Origin: Rubrivirga litoralis
GTDB lineage: Bacteria > Bacteroidota > Rhodothermia > Rhodothermales > Rubricoccaceae
DNA: 64,000 nucleotides
Direction: 5' to 3'
Assembly (NCBI RefSeq): GCF_031846415.1
Contig: NZ_JAVRHT010000015.1
Span: 1 to 64,000, forward strand
Shown here: positions 42,156 to 49,615 of the stretch, piece by piece
Numbering within the stretch: position 1 is the first letter of the stretch
Layout of the letters: every line of letters starts with the position of its first letter
Translations under genes and position numbers: made by a program
The notes under the pieces: generated by a model
Databases searched by the model: none
Told to the model about the DNA's origin: nothing
What the model saw: the letters and a program-made list of their open reading frames with translations, nothing else

Positions 42156-43745
42156 CTACCAGAACATCCCGACGATCACCGCCGTCAGCGCAACGAGCAC
42201 GGCCGACTGCACGCGGTAGTTCTTCCAGAACGGGACGCCCTTCAGGTCCTCGGTCTCGGCCCGGAAAAAGGCCGGCGTCCACATGAGCCCCTCCGTCTTT
42301 TCGAGCGGGGGCGGGGCGGTCTGGAGGCTCACGACCGCCATGACCGTCATCGAGATCAGGAGCAGGATGGGCGCGAGGTAGAGGAAGTTGAAGACGAGGA
42401 CCTCCTGGACGCTCAGGACCAGGAAGACCACCGACGCTAGGTGCCCGGCGACGAGCCCCGCGAGCGCGCCGTCGGCGTTGGCGCGCTTCCAGAACACGCC
42501 GAGCACGAAGAGGGCGATCGCCGGCGGCGCCACGTACGCCAGCGTCGACTGGATGTAATCCCAGAGCGTGCCGGCGTTGACGATGATCGGGCTCCAGACG
42601 ATGGCGACCACCATGCACACGCCGGTCACGATCCGCCCGGTCCGGGCCAGCGCCTGCGGCGACGTGTTCGGCCGGTACTTCTTGATAAAGTCCATCGTGA
42701 TAAGGGTCGAGGCCGCGTTCAGCGTCGAGTCGACAGACGACATGATGGCGGCCACCATCGCCGTCAGCACGAGGGCGCGGAACCCGCCGGGGAGCAGGTC
42801 GAACAGGAGCGTCGGGAAGATCTGGTCCGGGTTGGCGACGGCGCCCTCGGGGTAGAGCACGCGCCCGAACGTGCCCGGCATCACCATGAGGAACAGGATG
42901 GGCAGCTTGAGGAGCCCGCCGAACAGCGCGCCCCAGCGCCCGTGGTCGAGGTTCTTGGCGCCCAGCACGCGCTGGACCATAAACTGGTTGGTCGTCCAGA
43001 AGTAGAACCCGAGCAGGAACACGCCGGTGATGAGCCCGAGCCACGGCATGTCGGGGCTGGAGAGCGGCTGGATGAGCGACAGCTTCTCGTCCGGCGTCAC
43101 GGCCTTGACGGCTTCCCAGCCGCCCGACTTCTGCCACGCCATGAACGAGACGGCCGCCGCCCCGACCAGGAGCAGCGTGCCCTGGATGGCGTCGGTGTAG
43201 ACGACAGCCTTGAGCCCGCCGGCGATCGTGTAGGCCCCGGCGATGAGGGCCAGGATCGTCATCGAGATCCACAGCGGGACGTCCGGGTAGAGCAGCTGGA
43301 CCACGAGCGCCCCGGCGTAGAGCGCCGCCGCCGTGTCGACGATGACCGAGAGGAAGATGGAGATGACCGAGAAGTAGGTCCGGCTGCGGCCGTCGAACCG
43401 CTTCTCGAGGAACTCGGGCATCGTGTAGATCCCGCTCGAGAGGTAGAACGGGAGGAAGAACAGCACGAACACCACGAGCACGAGGGCCGCCATCCACTCG
43501 TAGTTGTACACCGAGAGCCCGATCCCGCCGTACGCCGCCGACGCCATCCCGATCATCGACGACGACGACAGGTTCGACGCCACGAGGCTGATCCCGATGA
43601 GCCCCCACGTGAGCGACCGCCCCGCCAGGAAGTAGTCCTCCCCGTCGTCGGTCCGGCGCGAGAAGTACAGGCCGATCCCGAAGATGACGGCGCCGTAGAG
43701 GAGGACGACCGTGATGTCGAGGGTCGTCAGCGTAAAGTCGGGCAT
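42156..43745 (-). CDS. Sodium:solute symporter (SSS family)
   Basis: 529 residues with about 13-14 helices. Helix 1 TLDITVVLLYGAVIFGIGLYFSRR, the DYFLAGRSLTWGLIGISLVASNLSSSSMIGM motif, the EFLEKRFDGRSRTYFS loop and MVAAIMSSVDSTLNAASTLITMDF are typical of SglT-like sodium symporters for sugars, myo-inositol or related solutes. It imports its substrate with Na+. Just upstream a LacI-type palindrome (43,789-43,802) overlaps the promoter region before a TACCTTCA -7 box. A sugar substrate controlled by a LacI repressor is therefore the likely case, though no such repressor gene is in the window. Confidence 0.92.
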   Translation of the reverse strand: MPDFTLTTLDITVVLLYGAVIFGIGLYFSRRTDDGEDYFLAGRSLTWGLIGISLVASNLSSSSMIGMASAAYGGIGLSVYNYEWMAALVLVVFVLFFLPFYLSSGIYTMPEFLEKRFDGRSRTYFSVISIFLSVIVDTAAALYAGALVVQLLYPDVPLWISMTILALIAGAYTIAGGLKAVVYTDAIQGTLLLVGAAAVSFMAWQKSGGWEAVKAVTPDEKLSLIQPLSSPDMPWLGLITGVFLLGFYFWTTNQFMVQRVLGAKNLDHGRWGALFGGLLKLPILFLMVMPGTFGRVLYPEGAVANPDQIFPTLLFDLLPGGFRALVLTAMVAAIMSSVDSTLNAASTLITMDFIKKYRPNTSPQALARTGRIVTGVCMVVAIVWSPIIVNAGTLWDYIQSTLAYVAPPAIALFVLGVFWKRANADGALAGLVAGHLASVVFLVLSVQEVLVFNFLYLAPILLLISMTVMAVVSLQTAPPPLEKTEGLMWTPAFFRAETEDLKGVPFWKNYRVQSAVLVALTAVIVGMFW

Positions 43746-43770
43746 GGAGCGGGGCGGGGCGGAAGACGCG

Positions 43771-43778
43771 TGAAGGTA
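43771..43778 (-). promoter_or_regulatory. Candidate -7 box TACCTTCA of the symporter gene
   Basis: It lies 26 nt before the ATG at 43745, the same distance as in other genes with this box, and 10 nt from the LacI-like palindrome. Confidence 0.45.
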
Positions 43779-43788
43779 GCGCATCCTG

Positions 43789-43802
43789 TGGAAACGCTTC
43801 CA
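43789..43802. promoter_or_regulatory. LacI/CcpA-type operator TGGAAACGCTTCCA
   Basis: Six of seven positions pair in TGGAAAC/GCTTCCA with the central CG typical of LacI-family sites. It lies between the expected -33 and -7 regions of the symporter promoter, where binding would block transcription. Confidence 0.5.
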
Positions 43803-44014
43803 TGCCTCCGGCTCCACCCCGCCCTGCCGCTCCTCCGCGTGTCCCGGACCGCCAAGCCCGCCGCCTGGCCATGTAGGACGGAGCCGCCTTCACCCAGCCG
43901 CATGACTCCGCCGTCGCCCGTGGCGCCGACCCGGCGGTTGCCCGCGGAAAGGACTCCCGGTCGAGCCCCACCCCGCCCCGCCGCAGGGCTCAGTCCATTC
44001 TCGGCGCCCCGCCC
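43803..44014. other. Intergenic region, no gene seen
   Basis: The gap between the symporter promoter and the coiled-coil gene has GC boxes and a short stretch of mixed composition. Open frames exist on both strands but lack start context and protein-like sequence. Confidence 0.35.
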
Positions 44015-44209
44015 CTACCGGCGGAGGCGGGCGTTCTCCTTCGTCAGCCGGTCGACCTCGCGGATCGAGCCCGTGAGGTGGGCGCGCAGGTTCTCGTGCT
44101 CCTCGCGGAGCGCGTCGAGTTCGCGCTGGAGCCGGTCGATCTCGTCCTTCACCTCGCGGAGGCGGGACGTCGAGACGCGGATCGTGTCCTCTCCTGAGGG
44201 GTCGGTCAT
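44015..44209 (-). CDS. Small coiled-coil protein
   Basis: 64 residues: TDPSGEDTIRVSTSRLREVKDEIDRLQRELD and on to LTKENARLRR. Heptads of Leu/Ile from residue 12 to the end predict one long coiled coil, probably a dimer. No transmembrane segment or DNA-binding motif is present. A TAGCTTCC -7 box lies 23 nt before the ATG, overlapping the stop codon of the upstream PPC-repeat gene on the same strand. The function is unknown; it resembles short SlyX/leucine-zipper-like proteins only in form. Confidence 0.65.
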   Translation of the reverse strand: MTDPSGEDTIRVSTSRLREVKDEIDRLQRELDALREEHENLRAHLTGSIREVDRLTKENARLRR

Positions 44210-44231
44210 GCGGGGCGGGGCGGTCGCGGCC

Positions 44232-44239
44232 GGAAGCTA
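44232..44239 (-). promoter_or_regulatory. Candidate -7 box TAGCTTCC of the coiled-coil gene
   Basis: It is 23 nt before the ATG and overlaps the stop codon (44237-44239) of the gene upstream, so the coiled-coil gene may have its own promoter within the end of its neighbour. Confidence 0.35.
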
Positions 44240-45769
44240 CGGCGCGTTGTCGATGGGCTGCGGCCGGTAGCGGCCGCCGTCGGCCGGCGGCGGGGGCGGG
44301 GCGGGGGCCTGCCCGGGAAGCCGCGGGATGTCGGCGCCGGTCACAGGCCGCTCGGTCTCGAGCGTGAGCCGGTAGAGGCCGCCGCCGCCCTGGCCGCCCA
44401 CGACCACGCGGTAGGCGCCGCCGGACGGGAGCGTAAACCGGATGCGCGCGCGGTCGCCGTCGGGCGCCGCCGGCACGCGCGTCCCGTCGGGGCCGACGAG
44501 CACGAGCGTGGGCACGAACCCCTCGGCCCGGACCTCCAGGCGGACCCGGTCGCCGGGCTGCCCGCGGAAGCGGTACGGCCGTGTGGCGCCGACGGCGAGC
44601 GTGTCGGAGACCGGCGCCCCAGTCGTGGGCAGCGGCTCGGCCGGCGGCCCGGCCTCCTCGTCCGGCTCCTCGACCTCGGGGGACACGGCGAGCTGGGCCG
44701 AGTACGCCCCGCGCTGGCCGGCCGTCCGCGAGCTCACGACGGCCGTGTAGGTCCCGGTTGCTTCGGGCGTGAACGTGTACGTCACGCTCCCGCCGGCGCG
44801 GCCGGTCTCGCCGCGGACCGCCCCGCCCGGGCCGGTAATCTCGACGGTCGGCGCGAAGGCCGACGAGCGGACGGTGACGGTGTGCTCGCGGCCCTCGGCG
44901 CCTGAGAAGCGGTAGCGGTCGCGGAAGAAGCCGTCGGCGCGCTCGCTGAACTCGCCGAGCGTGGCCGAGACCGACGCGCTGGCCTCGATCGGCCGGACCG
45001 GCGCCTCCTGGCGGATGCGGAGGACGTAGTCGCCCGTGTCCTCGGGCCGCCGCGACGTCACGAACAGGCGGTAGAGGCCCGGCCCGCGGAGGTCGCGCAC
45101 GGCGACGGTCCGCTCGCCCGTGTCCTCGTTGTCGGCGACGGTCTCGGCCGCCACGCGCTCACCCTCGGGCGTCTCGACGGTGAGGTCCGGGAGGAAGTCG
45201 CCCGACTGGAGCGTGAACGCGAGGACGAGCCCCGACGAGTCGGCGGCGAACGAGTAGAGGTCCTGGTAGCGCCCGTTCTCGGTGCGGAAGTCCTCGTCGG
45301 TCAGCGCGCCCTCGGCCTCGCCGGCCTCGACGATGACGGCCTCCGGCCCCGTCGGCTCGGCCGGCGCGTCGGGGACGGCCTCGACGGGGGCGGGGTCGTC
45401 GGTGGAGCGCCCGGTCAGGACCAACCCGCCCACGACGAGCACGACGGCCCCGAGCGCGAGGAGCGCGGGCAGCAGCCACCGCCGCCCGCCCCGCTCGGCG
45501 TCCGGGCGGTGCGCCAGGGTAGGGCGCCCGCCGGCGGCCCCGTCGCCGGCGGCGAGCGCGCGCTCGGGGTCCCACGGCGCGGCCGTGTCGTGGCCGTTGG
45601 GGCACCCGCCGACGGCCTCCCAGGTCTCGCGCAGCGAGACGGTCCCACACGTCGCGCAGAGCACGACGGCGTTCGTCGGGCGGAACGGGACGCGCGTGAG
45701 CGGGTCGGCCTGGCCGGCCCGGAGGAAGCGGGCGTCGGCGGCGGAGTCGAGGCGGTGGAACGCGGGCAC
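44237..45769 (-). CDS. Zinc-ribbon, single-helix protein with PPC-like repeats
   Basis: 510 residues from GTG 45769, 28 nt after a TACCTTCC -7 box. The N-terminal cytoplasmic zinc ribbon has Cys38, Cys41, Cys56 and His60 (LCATCGT, GGCPNGH). One transmembrane helix (about 97-120, LLPALLALGAVVLVVGGLVL) follows an RRW stop-transfer. Outside are three beta-sandwich repeats of about 100 residues each with GLYRLFVTSR, GTYTAVVSSR and GAYRVVVGGQ strands, like bacterial pre-peptidase C-terminal (PPC) domains. An acidic linker and a Pro-rich C-terminus complete it. The layout suggests a sensor or anchor across the inner membrane. The function is unknown. Confidence 0.75.
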   Translation of the reverse strand: MPAFHRLDSAADARFLRAGQADPLTRVPFRPTNAVVLCATCGTVSLRETWEAVGGCPNGHDTAAPWDPERALAAGDGAAGGRPTLAHRPDAERGGRRWLLPALLALGAVVLVVGGLVLTGRSTDDPAPVEAVPDAPAEPTGPEAVIVEAGEAEGALTDEDFRTENGRYQDLYSFAADSSGLVLAFTLQSGDFLPDLTVETPEGERVAAETVADNEDTGERTVAVRDLRGPGLYRLFVTSRRPEDTGDYVLRIRQEAPVRPIEASASVSATLGEFSERADGFFRDRYRFSGAEGREHTVTVRSSAFAPTVEITGPGGAVRGETGRAGGSVTYTFTPEATGTYTAVVSSRTAGQRGAYSAQLAVSPEVEEPDEEAGPPAEPLPTTGAPVSDTLAVGATRPYRFRGQPGDRVRLEVRAEGFVPTLVLVGPDGTRVPAAPDGDRARIRFTLPSGGAYRVVVGGQGGGGLYRLTLETERPVTGADIPRLPGQAPAPPPPPADGGRYRPQPIDNAP

Positions 45770-45796
45770 GGCGGACCGGGAGGGCGGGGCGGGCGC

Positions 45797-45804
45797 GGAA
45801 GGTA
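45797..45804 (-). promoter_or_regulatory. Candidate -7 box TACCTTCC of the zinc-ribbon gene
   Basis: It is located 28 nt before the GTG start. This supports choosing GTG 45769 rather than longer frames that run through GC-box sequence. Confidence 0.45.
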
Positions 45805-45932
45805 GCGCGGGCGGGGCGGGGGGCTGTTCACGCGCGGCCTGGCCGCCCCGCCCCCGGTGCGGGCGAAGACGGGCGGGGTGGAGTGGGGTGCCGCCCCGCC
45901 CGATGCCGCCCCGCCCGGGCGGCGTTGCCCGA

Positions 45933-45956
45933 CGGCGTTGCATGCAACGCCGCTAC
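45933..45956. repeat. REP-like palindrome CGGCGTTGCATGCAACGCCG plus CTAC
   Basis: A perfect 20-bp palindrome, followed by CTAC, the complement of the GTAG that precedes the other three. A partial copy (GGCGTTGCC) lies directly before it. It is in the gap between the zinc-ribbon and folE genes. Confidence 0.65.
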
Positions 45957-46011
45957 GACGGCCGCCCCGCCCACGGCGCGGGCGGGGTGGTGCATTCTGC
46001 CCGCTGCCCGC

Positions 46012-46707
46012 TCAGCCCGTGGCGAGGCGCATGAACTCGGCGCGCGTGTCCGTGTTGGTCAGGAAGACGCCGCTCATGGCGCTCGTGGTCGTCATCGAGT
46101 TCTGCTTTTCGGCCCCGCGCATCATCATGCACAGGTGCTGGGCCTCGATGACGACGGCCACGCCCTCGGGCTCGAGCACGCGCTGGACGGCGTCGCGGAC
46201 CTGGAGCGTGAGCCGCTCCTGGACCTGGAGCCGCCGCGCGAACACGTCGACCACCCGGGGGATCTTGCTCAGCCCCACGATCCGCCCGTTCGGGATGTAG
46301 CCCACGTGGGCCTTGCCGAAGAACGGGAGCGCGTGGTGCTCGCAGAGGCTGTAGACCTCGATGTCCTTGACGAGCACCATCTCGGAGTAGTCCTCGTCGA
46401 AGAGCGCGCTGCGGAGGATTTCGTCGGGGTCGAGGCCGTAGCCGTGCGTCAGGAACTGCCACGACTTCGCCATGCGCTCGGGCGTCTTGAGCAGGCCCTG
46501 GCGCTCGGCGTCCTCGCCGGCGAGTTCGATCTGGCGCCGCGCGAGGCCCGCGAGCTCAGCCGCCGTGTCGGCGTGGTAGACGTCCTTGCGCTCGTAGAGG
46601 AGCGGGCTCGCGTCGCGGACGGCGAGGTCGCTCGCCCCGCCCGGCCGCCCCGCCCCGTTCGGGCTCTGCGGGTCGGGGGTCTGCTCGTTGGTTTCGTTAC
46701 TCGCCAC
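46012..46707 (-). CDS. folE: GTP cyclohydrolase I
   Basis: 231 residues from GTG 46707. The catalytic core has RMAKSWQFLTHGYG, zinc ligands in YSLCEHHALPFFGKAHVGYIP, SKIPRVVDVFARRLQVQERLTLQV and the last zinc Cys in AQHLCMMMRGAEKQNS. It converts GTP to dihydroneopterin triphosphate, the start of folate synthesis and of the queuosine and biopterin branches. The start overlaps the end of queD by 11 nt, so the two are translationally coupled. The N-terminal 35 residues are a disordered extension. Zn-dependent type IA is clear from the Cys/His ligands. Confidence 0.97.
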   Translation of the reverse strand: MASNETNEQTPDPQSPNGAGRPGGASDLAVRDASPLLYERKDVYHADTAAELAGLARRQIELAGEDAERQGLLKTPERMAKSWQFLTHGYGLDPDEILRSALFDEDYSEMVLVKDIEVYSLCEHHALPFFGKAHVGYIPNGRIVGLSKIPRVVDVFARRLQVQERLTLQVRDAVQRVLEPEGVAVVIEAQHLCMMMRGAEKQNSMTTTSAMSGVFLTNTDTRAEFMRLATG

Positions 46708-47104
46708 GGTACACGACGGAGTTGTTGGGGGTCTCGCGGAGGGCGACCTCGTAGAGGCCGGGCACGTGGGGCGCCAGCTGCTCCCACACGGCCACGGCCA
46801 GCGTCTCGGTCGAGGTCTTCTTGCCCTCCAGGAAGGGGACGTCGAGGTTGAGGTTCTTGTGGTCGAGCGGCTCGACGACGCGGTCCTGGATGGTCCGCTT
46901 GAGGTCGGCGAGGTCGACCACGAACCCCGTGTCGGCGTCGGGCTCGCCGGCGACCGTCACGTCGAGCTCGTAGTTGTGGCCGTGCCAGTTCGGGCTGTTG
47001 CACTTCCCGAACGTCTCCCGATTCCAGTCGTCGGACTTGTTCGGGTTGTGGAGGCGGTGGGCCGCGTTGAAGTGGGCCTTGCGGGTGACATAGACCGTCG
47101 GCAT
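46697..47104 (-). CDS. queD: 6-carboxy-tetrahydropterin synthase QueD (PTPS family)
   Basis: 135 residues. The T-fold motifs are KAHFNAAHRLHNP (zinc His), GKCNSPNWHGHNYELDVTV with the catalytic Cys and two more zinc His, and the C-terminal LRETPNNSVVYRGE with Glu. The CxxxxHGH pattern favours QueD over eukaryote-like PTPS. It uses dihydroneopterin triphosphate, made by FolE from the overlapping downstream gene, to make the queuosine precursor carboxytetrahydropterin. QueC and QueE are not adjacent. ATG 47104 is standard. First gene of a two-gene operon. Confidence 0.92.
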   Translation of the reverse strand: MPTVYVTRKAHFNAAHRLHNPNKSDDWNRETFGKCNSPNWHGHNYELDVTVAGEPDADTGFVVDLADLKRTIQDRVVEPLDHKNLNLDVPFLEGKKTSTETLAVAVWEQLAPHVPGLYEVALRETPNNSVVYRGE

Positions 47105-47300
47105 GGGGGGCGGGGTGGCGCTGCGGGCGGGGCGGGGTACCCCGGGCGGGCCGGCGTGTTTCGGGGATGGGGTGGGCGGGTGCGACAGAGCGCCGGGGCG
47201 CAAGCATGCCGGGGCAGGCTCGGTCTATCGGGCGCCGCCCCACCCCGCTCGCAGCCCGATGGGCGGGGCGGGCACCCTACGCTCCTACGCTCCGCCCGCT

Positions 47301-47308
47301 TAGCTTGC
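47301..47308 (+). promoter_or_regulatory. Candidate -7 box TAGCTTGC of the HIT gene
   Basis: TAGCTTGC lies 26 nt before the GTG at 47335 and keeps the TTG half of the consensus. Confidence 0.4.
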
Positions 47309-47334
47309 CCGCCACCCCGCCCGATACGCCTTCC

Positions 47335-47685
47335 GTGGCCGACTCCACCGAGAAAACCCTCTTCCAGAAGATCGCCGACGGCGAGGTCCCGGCCGACGTC
47401 GTCTACCAGGACGACCGGGCCGTCGCCTTCCGCGACATCCACCCGGTCGCGCCCACGCACGTCCTGATCGTGCCCCGGACGCCGATCCCGCGCGCCGACG
47501 CCGTCGGCGAGGCCGACGAGGCGCTCGTGGGCCACCTGTTCACCGTCGCCCGCCGCGTGGCCGAGGCCGAGGGGCTCTCCGACTACCGCCTCGTGGTCAA
47601 CAACGGGGCCGGGGCGGGGCAGACCGTGTTCCACCTCCACGTGCACCTCCTCGGCGGCCGCGACCTCCAGTGGCCGCCGGGGTAG
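47335..47685 (+). CDS. HIT-family nucleotide hydrolase (HinT-like)
   Basis: 116 residues from GTG 47335. It contains TLFQKIADGEVPADVVYQDD, FRDIHPVAPTHVLIVPR, NNGAGAGQTVFHLHVHLLGGRDLQWPPG, with the histidine triad in FHLHVHLLGG. This is the HinT/PKCI branch, a purine nucleoside phosphoramidase found in almost all bacteria. It is cytoplasmic. The stop is followed by a GGGATAG-type hairpin and then an ABC transporter ATPase gene. Confidence 0.95.
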   Translation: MADSTEKTLFQKIADGEVPADVVYQDDRAVAFRDIHPVAPTHVLIVPRTPIPRADAVGEADEALVGHLFTVARRVAEAEGLSDYRLVVNNGAGAGQTVFHLHVHLLGGRDLQWPPG

Positions 47686-47776
47686 CGGAGGGATAGAGGG
47701 ATACGGCATGGAGGAATGGGCAGACCCGCCACCCCGCCCCTTCATCCCTCTCCCATCCCTCGATCCCTTCATCCCT
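47686..47776. repeat. Stutter hairpin (GAGGGATA type) between HIT and ABC genes
   Basis: The left arm (47686-47720) has CGGAGGGATAGAGGGATACG. The right arm (47741-47776) has the complementary ATCCCTCTCCCATCCCTCG words and ends one nt before the ABC ATG. The arms pair loosely around GC-box sequence. It belongs to the class of self-similar arms. Confidence 0.55.
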
Positions 47777-47777
47777 C

Positions 47778-48587
47778 ATGATCTCTGTCCAGGACGTCCG
47801 CGTCGCGCTCGACGGCACGCCCATCCTGCACGGCGTCTCGTTCGACGTCGCGTCGGGGTCCGTCGCGGGCTACGTCGGGCCGAACGGGGCGGGCAAGACG
47901 ACGACCATCCGGCTCCTGACTGGCGCGCTCACGCCCGACGCCGGCCGCGTCGTCGTGGGCGGGGTGGACGTCGTGGCCGATCCGGTCGAGGCCAAGCGCC
48001 GGTTCGGGTACGTCCCCGAGCACGGCCACCTCTACGAGAGCTTCACGCCGACCGAGTACCTCGCCTTCGTTGGCCGAATGCACCGGCTCGACGAGGCGGC
48101 CATCCGCGTGCGGACGGCGGCGCACCTCCGGTTCTGGGGCTTGAGCGAGGCGGCCGACCAGTCGATGACGGGGTTCTCGAAGGGGATGAAGCAGAAGGTT
48201 CTGGTCTCGGCCGCGCTCGTCCACGACCCGCCGGTCCTGCTCCTCGACGAGCCGCTGGGCGGCCTCGACGCCCACGCCGTGCTCCAGACGCGCGCGCTGC
48301 TCCGCACGCTCGCCGCCCGCGGGCGGACCGTGTTCTACTCGTCGCACCTGCTCGACGCCGTCGAGAAAGTCGCCGACCTCGTGGTCGTGCTCCGCGACGG
48401 CCGCGTGATCCAGACGGGCTCGCCCGAGGAGATCACGACGCTCGGCGGCGGCGGCTCGCTCGAAGACGCCTTCGGCAAACTGACCGCCTCGGCCGACGCC
48501 TACGACGAGGCCGAGGTCCTGGTCGCGGAGGCGTTTGGGGAGGGCGGGGCGGAGCTGCGAGGTCAGGGCCTCGGAAGGGAAAAGTGA
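47778..48587 (+). CDS. ABC transporter ATP-binding protein
   Basis: 269 residues. Walker A GPNGAGKTT (about 34-42), Q-loop region YVPEHGHLYESFT, signature TGFSKGMKQKV, Walker B VLLLDEPLGGLD and H-loop SSHLLDAVEKVADLVVV. It is an ABC-2-type ATPase such as those that energise small export systems (NatA/CcmA-like). The DEPLGGLD has Gly in place of the usual Thr/Asn. The C-terminus is extended by about 40 residues and ends inside the left arm of the four-helix-bundle element. No permease gene is adjacent, so the partner lies elsewhere or was displaced. Confidence 0.93.
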   Translation: MISVQDVRVALDGTPILHGVSFDVASGSVAGYVGPNGAGKTTTIRLLTGALTPDAGRVVVGGVDVVADPVEAKRRFGYVPEHGHLYESFTPTEYLAFVGRMHRLDEAAIRVRTAAHLRFWGLSEAADQSMTGFSKGMKQKVLVSAALVHDPPVLLLDEPLGGLDAHAVLQTRALLRTLAARGRTVFYSSHLLDAVEKVADLVVVLRDGRVIQTGSPEEITTLGGGGSLEDAFGKLTASADAYDEAEVLVAEAFGEGGAELRGQGLGREK

Positions 48588-49016
48588 GAAGGGAAAAGGC
48601 AGAAGGGGAGGTCCGGTCTGAGCCGCGCGACATCGTCGAGCGGACGGAAGACTTTGCGGTCCGGGCGGTCGGCGTGTTCCGCTACTTGCAAGACCGACCA
48701 GACCGGGCGGGGTGGGTCGTTGGGAAGCAGTTTCTCCGCGCGGCCACGTCCGTGGGCGCGAACGTGGAAGAGGCCCAGGACGCGTCGAGCCGGAAGGACT
48801 TTGCGCACCGCTACAGCATCGCGTTGCGGGAGGCGAGGGAGTCCCGCTACTGGCTCCGCATCATGCGCAAGACGGAGATGGCCCCGCCCGACCGCCTCGA
48901 CCCGTTGATCCAGGAGGCCAGCGAGCTCTACGCCATTCTGAGCACCATCGTCAAGAAAGCGAGGGCGGCCTGACCACCCCGCCCCTTCTCACTTTTCCCT
49001 TTCTCCTTTTCCCTTC
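48574..49016 (+). mobile_element. Candidate mobile element: four-helix-bundle gene with 35-nt inverted arms
   Basis: The left arm (48574-48608) and the right arm (48982-49016) are inverted copies of equal length; 29 of 35 positions pair. Each arm is two units of about 14 nt: GGGAAAAGTGAGAA and GGGAAAAGGCAGAA on the left, GGGAAAAGGAGAAA and GGGAAAAGTGAGAA on the right strand complement. A 17-nt stretch (GGGAAAAGTGAGAAGGG) is perfect. Between them is just one gene, a four-helix-bundle protein. The left arm covers the end of the ABC gene and the right arm stops 5 nt before coaE. That this unit moves is an inference. Confidence 0.65.
48584..48973 (+). CDS. Four-helix-bundle protein (S23/IVS family)
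   Basis: 129 residues from GTG 48584, which overlaps the ABC gene stop (GTGA). After a basic start encoded by the repeat arm (VRREKAEGEVRSEPRD), the family pattern follows: IVERTEDFAVRAVGVFRYL, WVVGKQFLRAATSVGANVEEAQDASSRKDFAHRYSIALREARESRYWLRIM and SELYAILSTIVKKAR. This is the 23S rRNA intervening-sequence protein family, related in fold to the Avd accessory proteins of diversity-generating retroelements; these form pentameric bundles that bind nucleic acid. No reverse transcriptase or rRNA is nearby. Its place between inverted arms suggests a small mobile unit. Confidence 0.9.
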   Translation: MRREKAEGEVRSEPRDIVERTEDFAVRAVGVFRYLQDRPDRAGWVVGKQFLRAATSVGANVEEAQDASSRKDFAHRYSIALREARESRYWLRIMRKTEMAPPDRLDPLIQEASELYAILSTIVKKARAA

Positions 49017-49021
49017 AGACG

Positions 49022-49615
49022 ATGCATTCCCTCGGCGTCACCGGCGGCATCGGTAGCGGCAAGTCGGCGTTCGTCGCCCGGCTGGCGGGGCACGACGGGG
49101 TCCGCGTGGTCTACGCCGACGACCTCGCCAAGCGGCTCATGGGCGAGGACGCCGCCGTGCGCGCGGCGCTCGTCGCGCGGTTCGGGGCCGAGACGTACGA
49201 CGGGGCGGGGCGGCTCGACCGGGCGCACCTCGCCGCCCGCGTGTTCGGCGACGCCGGCGAGCTGGCCGCGCTCAACGCCATCGTCCACCCCGCCGTGCGG
49301 CGGGCGCTCGGGGAGGCGCTGGAGGCCGCCCGCGCCGAGGGCGTGCGCCTGCTCGTGTACGAGGCGGCCCTGATCTTCGAGACCGGCGGCGACGAGATCC
49401 TGGACGCCGTCGTCGTCGTGGACGCCCCGGTCGAGACGCGCGTCGCCCGCGTGCAGGCCCGGGACGGAGCGACGCGCGACGCCGTCCTCGCCCGGATGCG
49501 CCACCAGATCGACCCCGCCGAGGCGCGCCGGCGGGCCGACCTCGTGGTCGTCAACGACGGCGACCTCGACGCGCTCTACGCCGAGGCCGACGCGCTCGCC
49601 CGGCAGTACGCGTAG
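49022..49615 (+). CDS. coaE: Dephospho-CoA kinase
   Basis: 197 residues. The P-loop VTGGIGSGKSAF is at 7-18, followed by VYADDLAKRLM, the HPAVRRAL segment, VYEAALIFETGGDEILDAVVVVDAP and ARMRHQIDPAEARRRADLVVVNDG. It adds phosphate to the ribose 3'-OH of dephospho-CoA, the last step to coenzyme A. The ATG is 5 nt after the right arm of the four-helix-bundle element, so its expression may depend on transcripts crossing that element. It is essential in most bacteria. Confidence 0.97.
   Translation: MHSLGVTGGIGSGKSAFVARLAGHDGVRVVYADDLAKRLMGEDAAVRAALVARFGAETYDGAGRLDRAHLAARVFGDAGELAALNAIVHPAVRRALGEALEAARAEGVRLLVYEAALIFETGGDEILDAVVVVDAPVETRVARVQARDGATRDAVLARMRHQIDPAEARRRADLVVVNDGDLDALYAEADALARQYA

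Noticed and set aside
43803..44014. Short protein or small RNA between the symporter and coiled-coil genes
   Set aside because: Frames lack starts and protein-like sequence, and no stable conserved RNA fold is recognisable by eye.
48584..48973. Complete diversity-generating retroelement
   Set aside because: The four-helix-bundle gene is Avd-like in fold, but no reverse transcriptase and no template/variable repeat pair with adenine-biased changes is present.
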